Part shown: in pieces, positions 41,162-50,791 of the stretch
How positions within the stretch are numbered: position 1 is the first letter of the stretch
Layout of the letters: each line of letters begins with the position of its first letter
The notes under the pieces: generated by a model
Databases searched by the model: none
The model's input: only the letters and a program-made list of their open reading frames with translations
What the model was told of the DNA's origin: nothing
Program-made: the position numbers and the translations under genes
Assembly: GCF_009793335.1 (NCBI RefSeq)
Contig: NZ_WING01000001.1
Coordinates: 3,286,001-3,350,000, forward strand
DNA from: Actinomadura sp. J1-007
GTDB taxonomy: Bacteria > Actinomycetota > Actinomycetes > Streptosporangiales > Streptosporangiaceae
Reading direction: 5' to 3'
DNA length: 64,000 nt

Positions 41162-41777
41162 GCGCAAGGTCCCCTCCCCAAAACTCCGGCGGACCGGAGT
41201 GCCTGTCCGCCCAGCCGTCCCACGGCGCGCGACGCGCCTCGATGGGCACTCCGGCGGCGCGGAAGACTTACTCTCTCACGAGTTGTCCACAGAGTTGTCC
41301 ACATGCTGTGCATGAACATCGGCACCCTGTGTAAAAGCCCACAGGGCGCACGTCTGGTCAGGCGAGATTCATGAAATCCCCGGGTATTCGGCCGCCTCCG
41401 GGCGGTTCCGCGGGGGTCATTCGGGAGGGTCTACGGGAGGGCCGTTCACCTGACTCGGCGAAAAGGCCAGGGGTGCGACCTTAACGGCCTCACCGCCACC
41501 CCGCAACACGCACACCGCATCCCGAACCGGTCCCGACCGGCCCCGACCGGCTCGGGCCGCGAGCGCCGCCGGTCGCGGCGGAGGCGGCTCCGTTTGACCT
41601 GATGGCCGGCCAGCCCGTAACGTTCTGAGGTCGAGTCGCATCGACGGTGGTGACGCGTGCCCGCCATCTGCTCCTCCAGGGAGAACGGGTGGGCCCCCGC
41701 TGCGGGGGACCAGACGCGGCCCTCGATGCGGGTTATCACGCCTGAAGTCACATACGACCGCAGCACTGGAGCCTAGA
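41162..41777. promoter_or_regulatory. divergent dnaA/rpmH regulatory region
   Basis: 616 bases between dnaA and rpmH. Two perfect DnaA boxes, TTGTCCACA at 41283-41291 and 41295-41303, lie ~125 bases before dnaA and fit autoregulation by DnaA. The region 41420-41650 is very GC-rich with no gene. A short CCCCCGC/GCGGGGG hairpin (41694-41708) precedes rpmH by ~70 bases. Promoters for both directions must be here; I cannot place them with confidence. Confidence 0.75.
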
Positions 41778-41915
41778 GTGAGCAAGCGTACTTTCCAGCC
41801 GAACAACCGTCGCCGCCACAAGAAGCACGGCTTCCGGCTGCGCATGCGCACCCGCGCTGGGCGCGCCATTCTCTCCGGGCGGCGCAGCAAGGGCCGCGCC
41901 CGCATCGCGGTCTGA
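41778..41915 (+). CDS. rpmH: 50S ribosomal protein L34
   Basis: 45 residues, GTG start, [19 protein letters not shown] then [19 protein letters not shown] and end ARIAV. Length and sequence are those of bacterial L34, a small basic protein of the large subunit near domain III of 23S rRNA. It opens the rpmH-rnpA-yidD-yidC-jag operon and is 12 bases from rnpA. It is too short to show in longer-frame listings. Confidence 0.98.
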   Translation: MSKRTFQPNNRRRHKKHGFRLRMRTRAGRAILSGRRSKGRARIAV

Positions 41916-41927
41916 CCCACAGCACGC

Positions 41928-42335
41928 ATGCTGCCGTCCGGGTACCGGATGCGGCGGCGGGACGAGTTCACGTTGGCCGTCCGGCGCGGTCGTCGCGCCG
42001 GACGGCCAACTGTCGTCGCGCACCTGCTCCGCCGCGGCGATGCCCCTCGGGACGACTCCCCTCGGACCGTCGCCGCCGGAGCGGACCCGTCCGCCCCGCC
42101 GCACGTCGGGTTCATCGTCGCCCGCACCGTGGGCAACGCCGTGGTCCGTAATTCGGTGCGGCGCCGCCTGCGGCACCTGGTGCGCGGGCACCTCGATCGA
42201 CTTCCGCGGGGTAGCCTGCTCGTAGTGCGTGCCAACCCCGCCGCGGGTCGGGCGCGCCCAGACGACCTGGCCGCGGATCTGGAGTCGGCGCTCGACCGGC
42301 TTCTGCGGCCACCCACGTCCAAGGGGCGGAGATGA
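41928..42335 (+). CDS. rnpA: ribonuclease P protein component
   Basis: 135 residues. RnpA binds the RNase P RNA and helps mature tRNA 5' ends. Seen: [21 protein letters not shown], the substrate cleft [25 protein letters not shown] (RNR motif, shortened here as [14 protein letters not shown]), and [11 protein letters not shown] short inserted loop ([20 protein letters not shown]) is typical of actinomycetes. It overlaps yidD by ATGA. Confidence 0.96.
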   Translation: MLPSGYRMRRRDEFTLAVRRGRRAGRPTVVAHLLRRGDAPRDDSPRTVAAGADPSAPPHVGFIVARTVGNAVVRNSVRRRLRHLVRGHLDRLPRGSLLVVRANPAAGRARPDDLAADLESALDRLLRPPTSKGRR

Positions 42336-42691
42336 CGAGTCGGCCAGGGGACGACGTCCCCGCACAGCACACGGCCCGGGGCACCGGCCCTGCGGCCGCC
42401 GTACTGATCCTGCTCGTCCGCGCCTACCGCCGCTTCTTGAGTCCCCTGCTCGGGCAGCAGTGCCGGTTCCAGCCCACTTGCAGCGCGTACGGCCTGGAGG
42501 CCCTTCAGGTGCACGGGGCGCTGCGCGGCACGTGGCTGACGGCCCGCCGGATCGGCCGGTGCCATCCCTTCAACCGCGGCGGGTACGACCCGGTGCCGCC
42601 GCGGCGGGACGCGCCCGCGCCCACGATCACCTCACGCCGCGCGGAGAGCGGCCCCGCCCTAGCAGAGCCCAAGGAGCTGCCCGGTGCTTGA
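42332..42691 (+). CDS. yidD: membrane protein insertion efficiency factor YidD
   Basis: 119 residues. After a variable N-terminus the core is [32 protein letters not shown] and [15 protein letters not shown], the conserved Cys-rich YidD pattern. YidD is a peripheral inner-membrane protein that assists YidC-dependent insertion. Overlaps rnpA (ATGA) and yidC (8 bases), so translation is coupled along the operon. Confidence 0.95.
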   Translation: MTSRPGDDVPAQHTARGTGPAAAVLILLVRAYRRFLSPLLGQQCRFQPTCSAYGLEALQVHGALRGTWLTARRIGRCHPFNRGGYDPVPPRRDAPAPTITSRRAESGPALAEPKELPGA

Positions 42692-43712
42692 TTGGCTTTA
42701 CTCGATCGTCGCTCAGCTCATCGTGTGGATGCACACGGGACTGAGCACCGTCGTCCCCAAGGACAGTGGATGGGCCTGGGGCGGTTCGATCATCCTGCTC
42801 ACCGTGCTGCTGCGGCTGGCGCTCGTTCCGCTGTTCGTCAAGCAGATCCACGCGTCCCGGAAGATGCAGGAGCTGAACCCCAAGGTTCAGGCGCTGCGCA
42901 AGAAGTACAAGAACGACAAGCAGCGCCTCAACCAGGAGGTCATGAAGCTCTACCAGGAGAACGGCGCCAACCCGCTGTCGGGCTGCCTGCCGATCCTGGT
43001 GCAGATGCCGGTGTTCATCGGCCTCTTCCAGGTGCTCAAGCGGATCTCGGACGCCAAGGAGGGGCACGGCGTGTTCGCCGTGACGCCCGACCTGGTGCAG
43101 AGCGCGCAGAAGGCCAACATCTTCGGCGCGCACATCCCCGACACGTTCCTGCACGCCTGGGGCAGCGACCCGCGGCCGTGGAGCGCGATCGTCATCACCG
43201 GCATCGCCGTGGTGATCAGCTCCTGCACGACGTTCTTCACCGTCCGCGCCAGCATGAAGCGGCAGCCCGTCACCGACGACGCCAACCCGATGATGCAGGC
43301 GCAGAAGATGATGGTCTTCCTCGCGCCGCTGTTCGGCCTGTTCGGCCTCGGCTTCCCGCTCGGCGTCCTCATGTACTGGGTGACGTCCAACAGCTGGACC
43401 CTCGCGCAGCAGCACTACATCTACTCCAAGTACCCGCCGCTCACCACGAACGGCGACAACGGCGGCGGCGCCGGCGCGCAGGGCGCCGGCAAGGGCAAGA
43501 CCACCACCGGCAAGACGACGGGCAAGCCCGCCGCGAAGGGCGCCCCCGCCAAGGGAGCCAAGAACAACGCCGCCGCCCCGTCCGGGATCAAGGCCAAGCT
43601 GAAGAAGGAGCCGGAGCCCGTTCCCGAGCCGGAGGACGACAAGCCCAAGGTCGTCCGCAACCAGCCGACGCGTAAGCCGCGCAGCAAGCGCAGCGGCAGC
43701 CAGAAGCGCTAG
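42684..43712 (+). CDS. yidC: membrane protein insertase YidC
   Basis: 342 residues, GTG start at 42684 inside the end of yidD. Short gram-positive-type YidC (no large periplasmic domain): IILLTVLLRLALVPLFVKQ, the cytosolic coiled hairpin KMQELNPKVQALRKKYKND, GCLPILVQMPVFIGLFQVLK, TTFFTVRAS and APLFGLFGLGFPLGVLMYWV. A Lys/Pro-rich tail (~85 residues) after the last helix may contact the ribosome. YidC inserts proteins with or without SecYEG. Confidence 0.97.
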   Translation: MLDWLYSIVAQLIVWMHTGLSTVVPKDSGWAWGGSIILLTVLLRLALVPLFVKQIHASRKMQELNPKVQALRKKYKNDKQRLNQEVMKLYQENGANPLSGCLPILVQMPVFIGLFQVLKRISDAKEGHGVFAVTPDLVQSAQKANIFGAHIPDTFLHAWGSDPRPWSAIVITGIAVVISSCTTFFTVRASMKRQPVTDDANPMMQAQKMMVFLAPLFGLFGLGFPLGVLMYWVTSNSWTLAQQHYIYSKYPPLTTNGDNGGGAGAQGAGKGKTTTGKTTGKPAAKGAPAKGAKNNAAAPSGIKAKLKKEPEPVPEPEDDKPKVVRNQPTRKPRSKRSGSQKR

Positions 43713-43748
43713 TTTTGAGCCCGGTCCTTGTCGAAGAAGGAGATCCCG

Positions 43749-44234
43749 TTGAGCCAGACCGACACCACTGAGGTCGACGTCCAGGCGCTCGAACAGGAAG
43801 GTGAGATCGCCGCCGACTACATCGAGGGTCTGCTCGACATCGGTGACTACGACGGCGACATCGACATGGACGTCGAGGGCGAGCGCGCGGTGGTCGCCGT
43901 CGTCGGCGCCTCCCTGGACGAGCTGGTCGGCAAGCGCGGCGAGGTCCTGGAGGCGCTCCAGGAGCTGACCCGCCTCGCGGTGCACCGCCAGACCGGCAAC
44001 CGCACCCGGCTGATGCTCGACATCGGCGGCTACCGGGAGCGCCGCCGCGCCGAGCTCACCAAGCTGGGCCAGGACGTCGCCGACGAGGTCAAGCAGGCCG
44101 GCGAGTCCAAGCCGCTCGCCCCGATGACCCCGTTCGAACGCAAGATCGTGCACGACGCGGTCGCCGCCGCCGGCCTCCGCAGCGAGTCCGAGGGCGAGGA
44201 GCCCGACCGCTACGTCGTGGTCTACCCCGCCTGA
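43749..44234 (+). CDS. Jag/KhpB RNA-binding protein (KH-R3H)
   Basis: 161 residues from the TTG at 43749, which has AAGGAG 6 bases upstream. An acidic N-terminal segment precedes a KH domain (VGASLDELVGKRGEVLEALQ, with the GKRG loop) and an R3H domain (LMLDIGGYRERRRAELTKL). It ends PDRYVVVYPA. Jag/KhpB binds RNA with KhpA and influences cell division and elongation in gram-positives. Last gene of the rpmH operon, followed by a strong terminator. Confidence 0.94.
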   Translation: MSQTDTTEVDVQALEQEGEIAADYIEGLLDIGDYDGDIDMDVEGERAVVAVVGASLDELVGKRGEVLEALQELTRLAVHRQTGNRTRLMLDIGGYRERRRAELTKLGQDVADEVKQAGESKPLAPMTPFERKIVHDAVAAAGLRSESEGEEPDRYVVVYPA

Positions 44235-44246
44235 CCCGAACTCCCC

Positions 44247-44280
44247 GATGGCCCCCGCACCCTGTGGTGCGGGGGCCATC
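44247..44280. terminator. terminator of the rpmH-jag operon
   Basis: A perfect 15-bp stem, GATGGCCCCCGCACC (44247-44261) and its complement (44266-44280), with a CTGT loop. It begins 12 bases after the jag stop. No long T run follows, as is common in high-GC genomes. Confidence 0.9.
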
Positions 44281-44294
44281 GCCGTCCCGGCCCA

Positions 44295-44700
44295 CCTGCC
44301 AGGCCTGCTCGTCCCGACCCGTCCGTTCGGGCCTGTCCGTTCGGGCCTGTCCGGTTGGGCTTGTTCGTCCCTTTCCGCCCGTTCGGGCCGCTCGTTTCTG
44401 TCCGTCCGGTTGGGTCTGCTCGTCTTGGCCCGCTCGTTACAGGCCCGCACGTGCGGGCCCACTCGTCCCGGCCCGCTGATCCCGGCCTGCTCGTTCCGGT
44501 CTGTCGGTGCGGGCCGCTCGTCCCTGTCCTTCCGGTGGGGCCTGCTCGTCCTGGGCCGTCCGTCCGAGCCTGCTCGTCCTGGCCCGCTCGTTCGGGCTTG
44601 TCCGTTCGGGCCCGCTGGTCCCGGCCTACTCGTCCAGGTCCGCTCGTTCCGGTCTGGCGGTGCGGGCCCGTCCGTTGCGGCCTGCCCGCCGGGCCCGCCG
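44295..44700. repeat. degenerate short-repeat tract, no gene
   Basis: Words such as CGTTCGGGCC, TGCTCGTCC(T/C)GG and CCGCTCGTTC recur irregularly every ~12-24 bases across ~400 bases. All frames are long and open because stops are rare, giving RTSGPGRAG-like repeats on the minus strand. The continuation to 45028 is less regular and also gene-free. It is probably an expanded spacer between two convergent transcripts. Confidence 0.6.
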
Positions 44701-45028
44701 CCGCGCGCCGCCCGACCGACGACCGACCTGGCGTGCTGCGCGGCGGCTGTTGGGGCCGACGTGCCGTGCGACGCCGGTCGGACCGACTGCTGCGCGGCGG
44801 CCGGTCGGACCGCCGCGCTGTGCAGTGGCCGGTTCGGCCGGTGCGCTGCACGGTGGCCGGTCGGATTGGCGTGCTGTGCAGTGGCCGTGTCGTTCGGCGT
44901 GGTGCTCGGCGGGCGGCGCGAGCGGCGTGCCTTGCGGCGGGCGTTCTGGCCCGGTGTTGCGAGGGGCCGCGCGTGTCCGCTGCGGGCACGGTGTTGTTGT
45001 GTTAACGACGCGGGACGGGGATGGCGCG

Positions 45029-45499
45029 TTATCGGTCGCGGGGGGTGCGAGGAGGGGGTTCGGACGTCACGGAGGTGCGGTTCTCGTGGGCCGGGTCCTG
45101 CGCGATCGTGGGGTTCTGCGCGACGGACGGGTCCTGCGCCGCGTGGCCGTGAGGCGGCGGGTCCGAGGACACCGGTCGTTCGACCACACGTTCGACTCGT
45201 TCGACCGGCTCGCCGGTGGTGTGCTCGATGACACGCTCCTCCCGGACGATCCGTTCCGTCGGCTCCTCCCGGATGACCGGGCCCGCGGGTTCGTCCACGT
45301 ATCCCGGGTCGGCGCCGGCCATCTGGCCCGCGCGGCGGCGCGGCCGGGTGTACATCAGCGTGAAGATCATGCTGATGACGCCGACGAGGATCAGGATCCA
45401 GCCGACCATCTGGATGTTGACACCGCTGAGGTCGACACGGAGGGCGAACGCGAGGATGGCGCCGAGGGCGATGAAGGCGAGACTGACTCCAATACCCAT
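45029..45499 (-). CDS. DUF6458 family membrane protein
   Basis: 156 residues from the ATG at 45499 with GGAGG upstream. MGIGVSLAFIALGAILAFAL, a short loop (RVDLSGVNIQMVG), then WILILVGVISMIFTLMYT: two membrane helices in the exact DUF6458 pattern. The cytosolic tail (~100 residues) is charged and low-complexity (RIVREERVIEHTTGEPVERV). Function unknown. It faces the rpmH operon and is divergent from rsmG. Confidence 0.88.
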   Translation of the reverse strand: MGIGVSLAFIALGAILAFALRVDLSGVNIQMVGWILILVGVISMIFTLMYTRPRRRAGQMAGADPGYVDEPAGPVIREEPTERIVREERVIEHTTGEPVERVERVVERPVSSDPPPHGHAAQDPSVAQNPTIAQDPAHENRTSVTSEPPPRTPRDR

Positions 45500-45708
45500 G
45501 GGCTTCGGAGCCTCCTTCCAGGAGGGCGGTTGGCACTCGTCCTCCTTTACCCCGGCTACGGCGAATATGCGGGCAGATGTCATGTGACGCGGCGTAGCGT
45601 ACGAACGGACCCATCGCCGTCCCGCCGTTGTCCCATCCGCGCGGCAAGGGGTGGCCTGGAACGTTTCGTATGTTCGCCGCCTGGGTTTTTTGTGGAACGA
45701 TTCGTACG

Positions 45709-46368
45709 GTGGGGATTGCACTAGAGGTTTTCGGTGACGCGCTGCCCGTCGCGGAACGTTACGCGGAGTTCCTCGCGGGCGCGGGCGTCGAGCGGGGCCT
45801 CATCGGCCCCCGGGAGGCCGATCGCCTCTGGGAACGCCACCTGATCAACTGCGCCGTGGTCGCCGAGGCCGTCCCGCAGGGTGCGAACGTCGTCGACATC
45901 GGCTCGGGGGCCGGGCTCCCGGGGATCGTCCTCGCGATCGTCCGCCCCGATCTGACGATCACCCTGCTGGAGCCGTTGCTGCGGCGCACCAGGTTCCTCG
46001 ACGAGGCGGTCGAGATGCTGAAGCTGCCCAACGTCGAGGTGCGGCGCGCCCGCGCCGAAGAGGTCGCCAAGGAGTTCGCGGTGGACGTGGCGACCGCCCG
46101 CGCCGTCGCGCCCCTGGAGCGTCTCGCCAAGTGGGCGCTCCCGCTCCTGCGCCCCGGCGGCGAGCTGCTGGCCCTCAAGGGCGAGCGCGCGGCGGGCGAG
46201 TTGGACGAGGCCCGGCCCGTTCTCGAACGGTTCGGGGTGCGGACGGCCGAACTGCGGCAAGTCGGGCGCGGTAAGGTCGATCCGCCGACAACGCTTGTCC
46301 GTGTGGTGGCCGGACGGGTCGAGCGCCCGCCCCGCCGCGCCAAAGGGTCGAGGAAGAGGTCTTCATGA
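45709..46368 (+). CDS. rsmG: 16S rRNA m7G527 methyltransferase RsmG
   Basis: 219 residues from the GTG at 45709 (MGIALEVFGDALPVAERYAE), matching relatives; longer starts are less likely. SAM-binding site VVDIGSGAGLPGIVLAI, then VTLLEP-like ITLLEPLLRRTRFL and the TARAVAPLERL motif. It methylates G527 of 16S rRNA with SAM; loss gives low-level streptomycin resistance in other bacteria. Its TGA overlaps the parA ATG, as in most actinomycetes. Confidence 0.95.
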   Translation: MGIALEVFGDALPVAERYAEFLAGAGVERGLIGPREADRLWERHLINCAVVAEAVPQGANVVDIGSGAGLPGIVLAIVRPDLTITLLEPLLRRTRFLDEAVEMLKLPNVEVRRARAEEVAKEFAVDVATARAVAPLERLAKWALPLLRPGGELLALKGERAAGELDEARPVLERFGVRTAELRQVGRGKVDPPTTLVRVVAGRVERPPRRAKGSRKRSS

Positions 46369-47540
46369 GCACGGGACCAGGACTGGGCTGGCCTGACCGC
46401 GCCGACGAACCCCCCGAAGATCAGCCGTCCGGACCCGGTCGGCCCGGCGGTGAGGGCGTGGCCGGGGAGGCCGGGCCCGGGAACGCGCCGGGGGAGCCGG
46501 CACCGGAGGCGGGGGGCCCTCCCTCCGGGCACGCCATGTGGGGAAACACGACGTCCGGCACCGCGGACAACGTCGGCTACGTACCGACGAACGGCGGCGC
46601 GCAGCAGCCGCCGCCGGGTCCGCGGAAGGGACCATCTCAGGGGGAGTCAGAACTCGTGCGCGAGGCGCTCAAGGACGCCAAGGTTTCACGTGAAACCGCG
46701 GTGACGTCCATGAAGGTGATGTCGGGCCGCAGAGAGAAGGAGTGGCCCCGGCCGAAGCACTGCCGGATCGTCACGATCGCCAACCAGAAGGGCGGCGTCG
46801 GCAAGACCACCAGCTCGGTGAACCTCGCCGCCTCGCTCGCGATGCACGGCGCCCAGGTCCTCGTCGTCGACCTCGACCCGCAGGGGAACGCCTCGACCGC
46901 CCTCGGCGTCGAGCACCACGCGGAGATCCCGTCGATCTACGACGTGCTGATCGAGGACATGCCGCTGTCGGACATCGTCGTCCCGGCCACCGACATCCCC
47001 AACCTGTTCTGCGCCCCGGCCACCCTCAACCTCGCCGGCGCCGAGATCGAGCTCGTCTCGAAGGTGGCCCGCGAGTCGCGCCTGCGCCGCGCCCTGGAGT
47101 CGTACGACACCGAGGCGTTCGACTACGTCCTGATCGACTGCCCGCCGTCGCTCGGGCTGCTCACCGTCAACGCCCTCGTCGGCGGGGACGAACTGCTGAT
47201 CCCCATCCAGTGCGAGTACTACGCGCTGGAGGGCCTCGGACAGCTCGTCCGCACCGTCGACCTCGTCAAGGCGCACCTCAACCCGAAGCTGGCCGTGACC
47301 ACCATCCTGCTCACCATGTACGACGCGCGGACCCGGCTCGCCGCGCAGGTCGCCGAGGACGTCCGCAACCACTTCGGCGACGTCGTCCTCAACACCGTCA
47401 TCCCCCGCAGCGTCCGCGTCTCCGAGGCGCCCAGTTACGGGCAGTCCGTCATGACGTACGACCCCGGCTCCAGCGGCGCCCTCGCCTACAGCGAGGCGGC
47501 GTCCGAGGTGGCCCACCGCGGCGCGGGAGCGGCCCAGTGA
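46365..47540 (+). CDS. parA: chromosome-partitioning ATPase ParA
   Basis: 391 residues, starting at an ATGA overlap with rsmG. A ~130-residue Gly/Pro-rich N-terminal extension precedes the ATPase domain: deviant Walker [12 protein letters not shown] (residues 140-150), [30 protein letters not shown], and [12 protein letters not shown] toward the end. ParA cycles on DNA and pulls ParB-parS complexes apart. A parS site lies within codons 107-111 of this gene. The ATPase part starts near residue 130, so the extension could be a tether. Confidence 0.95.
   Translation: MSTGPGLGWPDRADEPPEDQPSGPGRPGGEGVAGEAGPGNAPGEPAPEAGGPPSGHAMWGNTTSGTADNVGYVPTNGGAQQPPPGPRKGPSQGESELVREALKDAKVSRETAVTSMKVMSGRREKEWPRPKHCRIVTIANQKGGVGKTTSSVNLAASLAMHGAQVLVVDLDPQGNASTALGVEHHAEIPSIYDVLIEDMPLSDIVVPATDIPNLFCAPATLNLAGAEIELVSKVARESRLRRALESYDTEAFDYVLIDCPPSLGLLTVNALVGGDELLIPIQCEYYALEGLGQLVRTVDLVKAHLNPKLAVTTILLTMYDARTRLAAQVAEDVRNHFGDVVLNTVIPRSVRVSEAPSYGQSVMTYDPGSSGALAYSEAASEVAHRGAGAAQ
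46683..46696. promoter_or_regulatory. parS: parS site inside parA
   Basis: Perfect palindrome GTTTCACGTGAAAC, the core of the universal parS (TGTTTCACGTGAAACA). It coincides with codons 107-111 of parA (VSRET), outside the ATPase domain, so the site is fixed without disturbing the fold. Confidence 0.95.
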
Positions 47541-48544
47541 GCCAGCAGCGGCGCGGCCTGGGCAAGGGGCTCGGAGCGCTCATCCCGCCGGCCCCGCCCA
47601 CCCCACCGCCCGCCCCGGAACCGGGCGCGGGCGCGGGCGAGGGCGAACCGGGCTACCCGGCCGTCCCGAACGGCACCGGCTCCGACGGCGCGCCCGCGCC
47701 GGACGTCCAGCCGGTCGCGGGCGCGCACTTCGCGGAACTGCCCGTGAAGAGCATCCGGGTCAACCCCCGGCAGCCCCGCAAGTACTTCGAGGAGGAGGCC
47801 CTCGAAGAGCTCGCCGACTCGATCCACATCGTCGGCCTGCTCCAGCCCATCGTCGTCCGCCGGATCACCTCCGACGAGCACGACTACGAGCTGATCATGG
47901 GCGAGCGGCGCTGGCGGGCGTCCCAGCGCGCCGGCCTCGAAGCGATCCCCGCGATCATCCGGGAGACCAGCGACACCGACATGCTCCGTGACGCGCTCAT
48001 GGAGAACCTGCACCGCCAGCAGCTCAACCCGCTGGAGGAGGCTGCCGCGTACCAGCAGCTCCTGGAGGACTTCGGCGCCACCCACGAGCAGCTCGCCGGA
48101 CGCATCGGCCGGTCCCGCCCGCACATCACCAACACCCTGCGCCTGCTGAAGCTCCCGCCCCCCGTTCAGCTCCGCGTCGCCGCGGGCGTCCTGTCGGCGG
48201 GCCACGCCCGCGCCCTGCTCTCCCTCGACACCGTCGAGGCCCAGGAGCACCTCGCCCAGCGCATCGTCTCCGAGGGCCTCTCCGTCCACGCGGTCGAAGA
48301 GATCATCGCCATGCGCGAGGTCGAGGAGGGCCCCGCCGAACCCCGCCAGGGCCGCCGCAAGAAGCCCGTCGCGCCCGCCCTCAAGGACCTGGCCGACCGC
48401 CTCTCCGACCGCTACGAGACCCGCGTCCGCGTCGACCTCGGCCGCAGCAAGGGCAAGATCGTCGTGGAGTTCGCCACCCTGGAGGACCTGGACCGCATCA
48501 TCAAGTCCATGGCCCCGGACGAAAAGGGCGTCTCCGAGAACTGA
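47537..48544 (+). CDS. parB: chromosome-partitioning protein ParB (CTPase)
   Basis: 335 residues, GTG start overlapping the parA TGA. N-terminal [12 protein letters not shown] for ParA contact; CTP-binding/ParB motif LQPIVVRRI and [13 protein letters not shown]; helix-turn-helix [20 protein letters not shown]; dimer domain to the end with [18 protein letters not shown]. ParB binds parS, spreads as a CTP-dependent clamp and organises the origin region. Six parS sites are in this window. A hairpin terminator follows. Confidence 0.96.
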   Translation: MSQQRRGLGKGLGALIPPAPPTPPPAPEPGAGAGEGEPGYPAVPNGTGSDGAPAPDVQPVAGAHFAELPVKSIRVNPRQPRKYFEEEALEELADSIHIVGLLQPIVVRRITSDEHDYELIMGERRWRASQRAGLEAIPAIIRETSDTDMLRDALMENLHRQQLNPLEEAAAYQQLLEDFGATHEQLAGRIGRSRPHITNTLRLLKLPPPVQLRVAAGVLSAGHARALLSLDTVEAQEHLAQRIVSEGLSVHAVEEIIAMREVEEGPAEPRQGRRKKPVAPALKDLADRLSDRYETRVRVDLGRSKGKIVVEFATLEDLDRIIKSMAPDEKGVSEN

Positions 48545-48559
48545 CCAGCCACCCCACCA

Positions 48560-48588
48560 ACGCCCCGGACCCCAAAGGCCCGGGGCGT
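48560..48588. terminator. terminator after parB
   Basis: ACGCCCCGG (48560-48568) pairs with CCGGGGCGT (48580-48588) over an 11-base loop, 16 bases after the parB stop. Confidence 0.75.
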
Positions 48589-48769
48589 CCCCATTCCCCG
48601 GTCCTTGATGGGCCAGGGCATCCTCATGCCCGGTCCCTGAAGGGCCGGGCGTCCCCATCCCTGCAACCCCCAACCCAGCTCCCTGCCCCACCCCCGACTG
48701 ACGTACCGCCCCGGCAGGGCCGCCGCTCTCCCGCCCGGTCCCCCGTCCGCTCCCGGGCCGCCACGCCAC

Positions 48770-49185
48770 TCCGGGCCGCCGCCGAGCCTCGGACAGCGGT
48801 GCCGCCTAAACGGAGAGCGCGCTGTCGGCCCTGCTGCCCCCTGAGCCGCCACGCCACAGGGGCACTGCGGCCCTACTCACGCGCCGCCCCCTCGGAGCGC
48901 CTGGGCCATACATCCCCCGCCCCGCACACACGTTCCTCTATGACGTCCCGAGTCCCCGCCGCACCGCCCGCCCGCCCGCCACACCGGGGCCGTCGCCGAA
49001 CCTCGGGCAGTGGGCAGTGACGTCGTCCGGGACAGGGAGCGCTGTCGGGCCTGCTGCCCCCTGAGCCGCCACGCCACAGAACTCCGCGGCCCCACTCACG
49101 CGCCGCGCCCCCGCAGCGCCTGGGCCATACATCCGTCACCCTCCACACGCCGTCCTCTGGTGACGCCCCGAGTCCCCGCACCGCC
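48770..49185. repeat. imperfect duplication of a ~220-bp unit
   Basis: Two copies lie about 220 bases apart. Matching blocks include GCTGTCGG(C/G)CCTGCTGCCCC at 48821 and 49041, then CTGAGCCGCCACGCCACA, CACGCGCCGC and AGCGCCTGGGCCATACATCC. The copies also share CCGTCGCCGAACCTCGG-like starts. No gene or insertion-sequence hallmark is seen. It lies in the gene-free parB-ddl interval. Confidence 0.75.
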
Positions 49186-49189
49186 TGCC

Positions 49190-49660
49190 CGCCACACCGC
49201 TCGTCCGCCAGCACTCGTCCGCTGCACCACACCGTTCGCTGCGCCGCCCGTTCGCAGCATCGCCCGTTTGCTGCGCCGCGCCGTCCGCCGCGGCGCTCGT
49301 CCGCTGCGCCACTCGCCGCGCCGCACTGACCGCCGCGCCGCGCTGACCACCGCACTGCGCTGACCGCTGCGCCGCCCGTTCGCAGCGTCACCCGTTCGAA
49401 ACGCCGCGCCGCCCGCCGCGCTGCGCCATCCGTCCGCTGTGCTGCGCGCCGCCCGTTCGCCGCGCTGCGCTGTCCGCTGCGCCGCCCGCCGCGCCGCGCC
49501 GCCCGTCCGCCGTTTCGCCCGTCCGCTGCGCCGCGCTGTCCGCCGCGCTGCGCCACACCGCCCGTCCGCTGCGCCACACCGTCCGCCGCGCCGCCCGTCC
49601 GCTGCGCCGCACCGTCCGCTGTTTCACGCCGTTCGCTGCGCTGTCCCTTCGCCACATGCG
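49190..49660. repeat. degenerate CGCTGCGCCGCCCGTCCG repeat tract
   Basis: Words such as GCTGCGCCGC, CCCGTCCGC and CCCGTTCGC recur in irregular order with 6-24 base steps for ~470 bases. Every frame is open (TGGAAxRT and RRAARR-like peptides), so the long frames there are not genes. It adjoins the parS cluster on its left side. Confidence 0.7.
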
Positions 49661-49933
49661 CGGACCGTCGCCTTGTCTGCACCCCTCGCCATTCCTCCGG
49701 GGGTGCCACCGTGCTCTCCTGTCGTCCGCCGTGCTCTTCGTGAAGGCGACTCCCCCCATTTCAGGAGATCCTGCGTAGCGTTCTCGTGTTCAGTAGCGCG
49801 CTGCGGGGGCCTTTCGGTCGCCAGGGCGACTCGGGCGCCTGAGACGGACGCTTGGGCGTACGGTCCAGGGAATGCGCGTTGGGTGCCTGGGGGAGCCGAG
49901 TGCGCGGTACGAGTCGAGCTGAGCAAGGCAACG

Positions 49934-49947
49934 GTTTCACGTGAAAC
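49934..49947. promoter_or_regulatory. parS: parS site
   Basis: Perfect GTTTCACGTGAAAC palindrome, 35 bases from the next site. Flanked by G and C rather than the consensus T and A. Confidence 0.95.
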
Positions 49948-49968
49948 CTACGCCGATCCAGCCAGCTT

Positions 49969-49982
49969 GTTTCACGTGAAAC
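49969..49982. promoter_or_regulatory. parS: parS site
   Basis: Perfect GTTTCACGTGAAAC core preceded by the consensus T (TGTTTCACGTGAAACG). It pairs with the site 35 bases to its left. Confidence 0.95.
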
Positions 49983-50554
49983 GGCGGCTTCGGTCCGTCC
50001 TCACGCTGGGCCACAGAATCTATGCGCCGAAACATCACGCTGACGACGCGTGGCGTTGGAGCGCACGCCGCCCTCCATCTTGCGCTGGGCATAGCCACGG
50101 CCTCGCCGCCGGGTTCCTGCCGCCAGACGTGGTGGACGGTGGCTCGACCCCTGCCGGTGCAAGCTGGGCCGGGCGTTCGTGAGTGGGGAGCGTGGGGTGA
50201 GTACGGATGCCGAGGTGCCCTGGGGCTTCGCCCTCTCCCTCGGTCGCCCTTCCCAGACTTGTTATCGCAAGCCCCCTGACGAAGCGATGTCGCCCTACGT
50301 CGACCGACTCTGGTGCGCCGACGCTCTGATGGCTCCTGGCGGATCCATCTTGTCCGCGTTCGCGGCCCCCGGACCCGATGAAGGTTCTCTGCACACCCAC
50401 GCTGTCGTCCGAAGTGACCTCGGTGCTGCGGGAGGCCATGTCTCATGGCGGCTGATGCGCGTCCGCCCCACGGGCGGCTCGGAACGAGGGGCGAGGGGCT
50501 GCAAGTCCTGGTTCGGAGCTTGTCGGCCCGGCCTTCGCGCTCATCGCGGTGGAC

Positions 50555-50568
50555 GTTTCACGTGAAAC
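50555..50568. promoter_or_regulatory. parS: parS site
   Basis: Perfect GTTTCACGTGAAAC core, about 570 bases right of the first pair. Confidence 0.95.
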
Positions 50569-50710
50569 CCTGAGCCAGGTGGGGCGGCTCACGGCTTGGC
50601 TCGGTGCGAACAGCAGGGCGTTCCCTCGTCCGGCGCCGAGCGTTGGGAGCTGACTGAGTACACCTTGGGTGGCGCCGGAGTTGGCTACTCGTCCTGGGCG
50701 CTGGGTGCAT

Positions 50711-50724
50711 GTTTCACGTGAAAC
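50711..50724. promoter_or_regulatory. parS: parS site
   Basis: Perfect GTTTCACGTGAAAC core preceded by T, 156 bases from the previous site. Confidence 0.95.
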
Positions 50725-50791
50725 CAGCGCGGGCTGAATGGGGCGGGGCACAGTGTTTGCTGTGGCAGGCGGGCATTATCCGGGGCGCGTT

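Noticed and set aside
42627..45647. A 1,006-codon open frame antisense to yidC and jag
   Set aside because: Its peptide is Gly/Arg/Pro-rich shadow coding, opposite to conserved genes and across the repeat tract; stops are rare at this GC content.
48873..49709. A 278-codon minus-strand open frame in the parB-ddl gap
   Set aside because: It lies in degenerate repeats with Ala/Arg/Gly-only peptide and no start signal.
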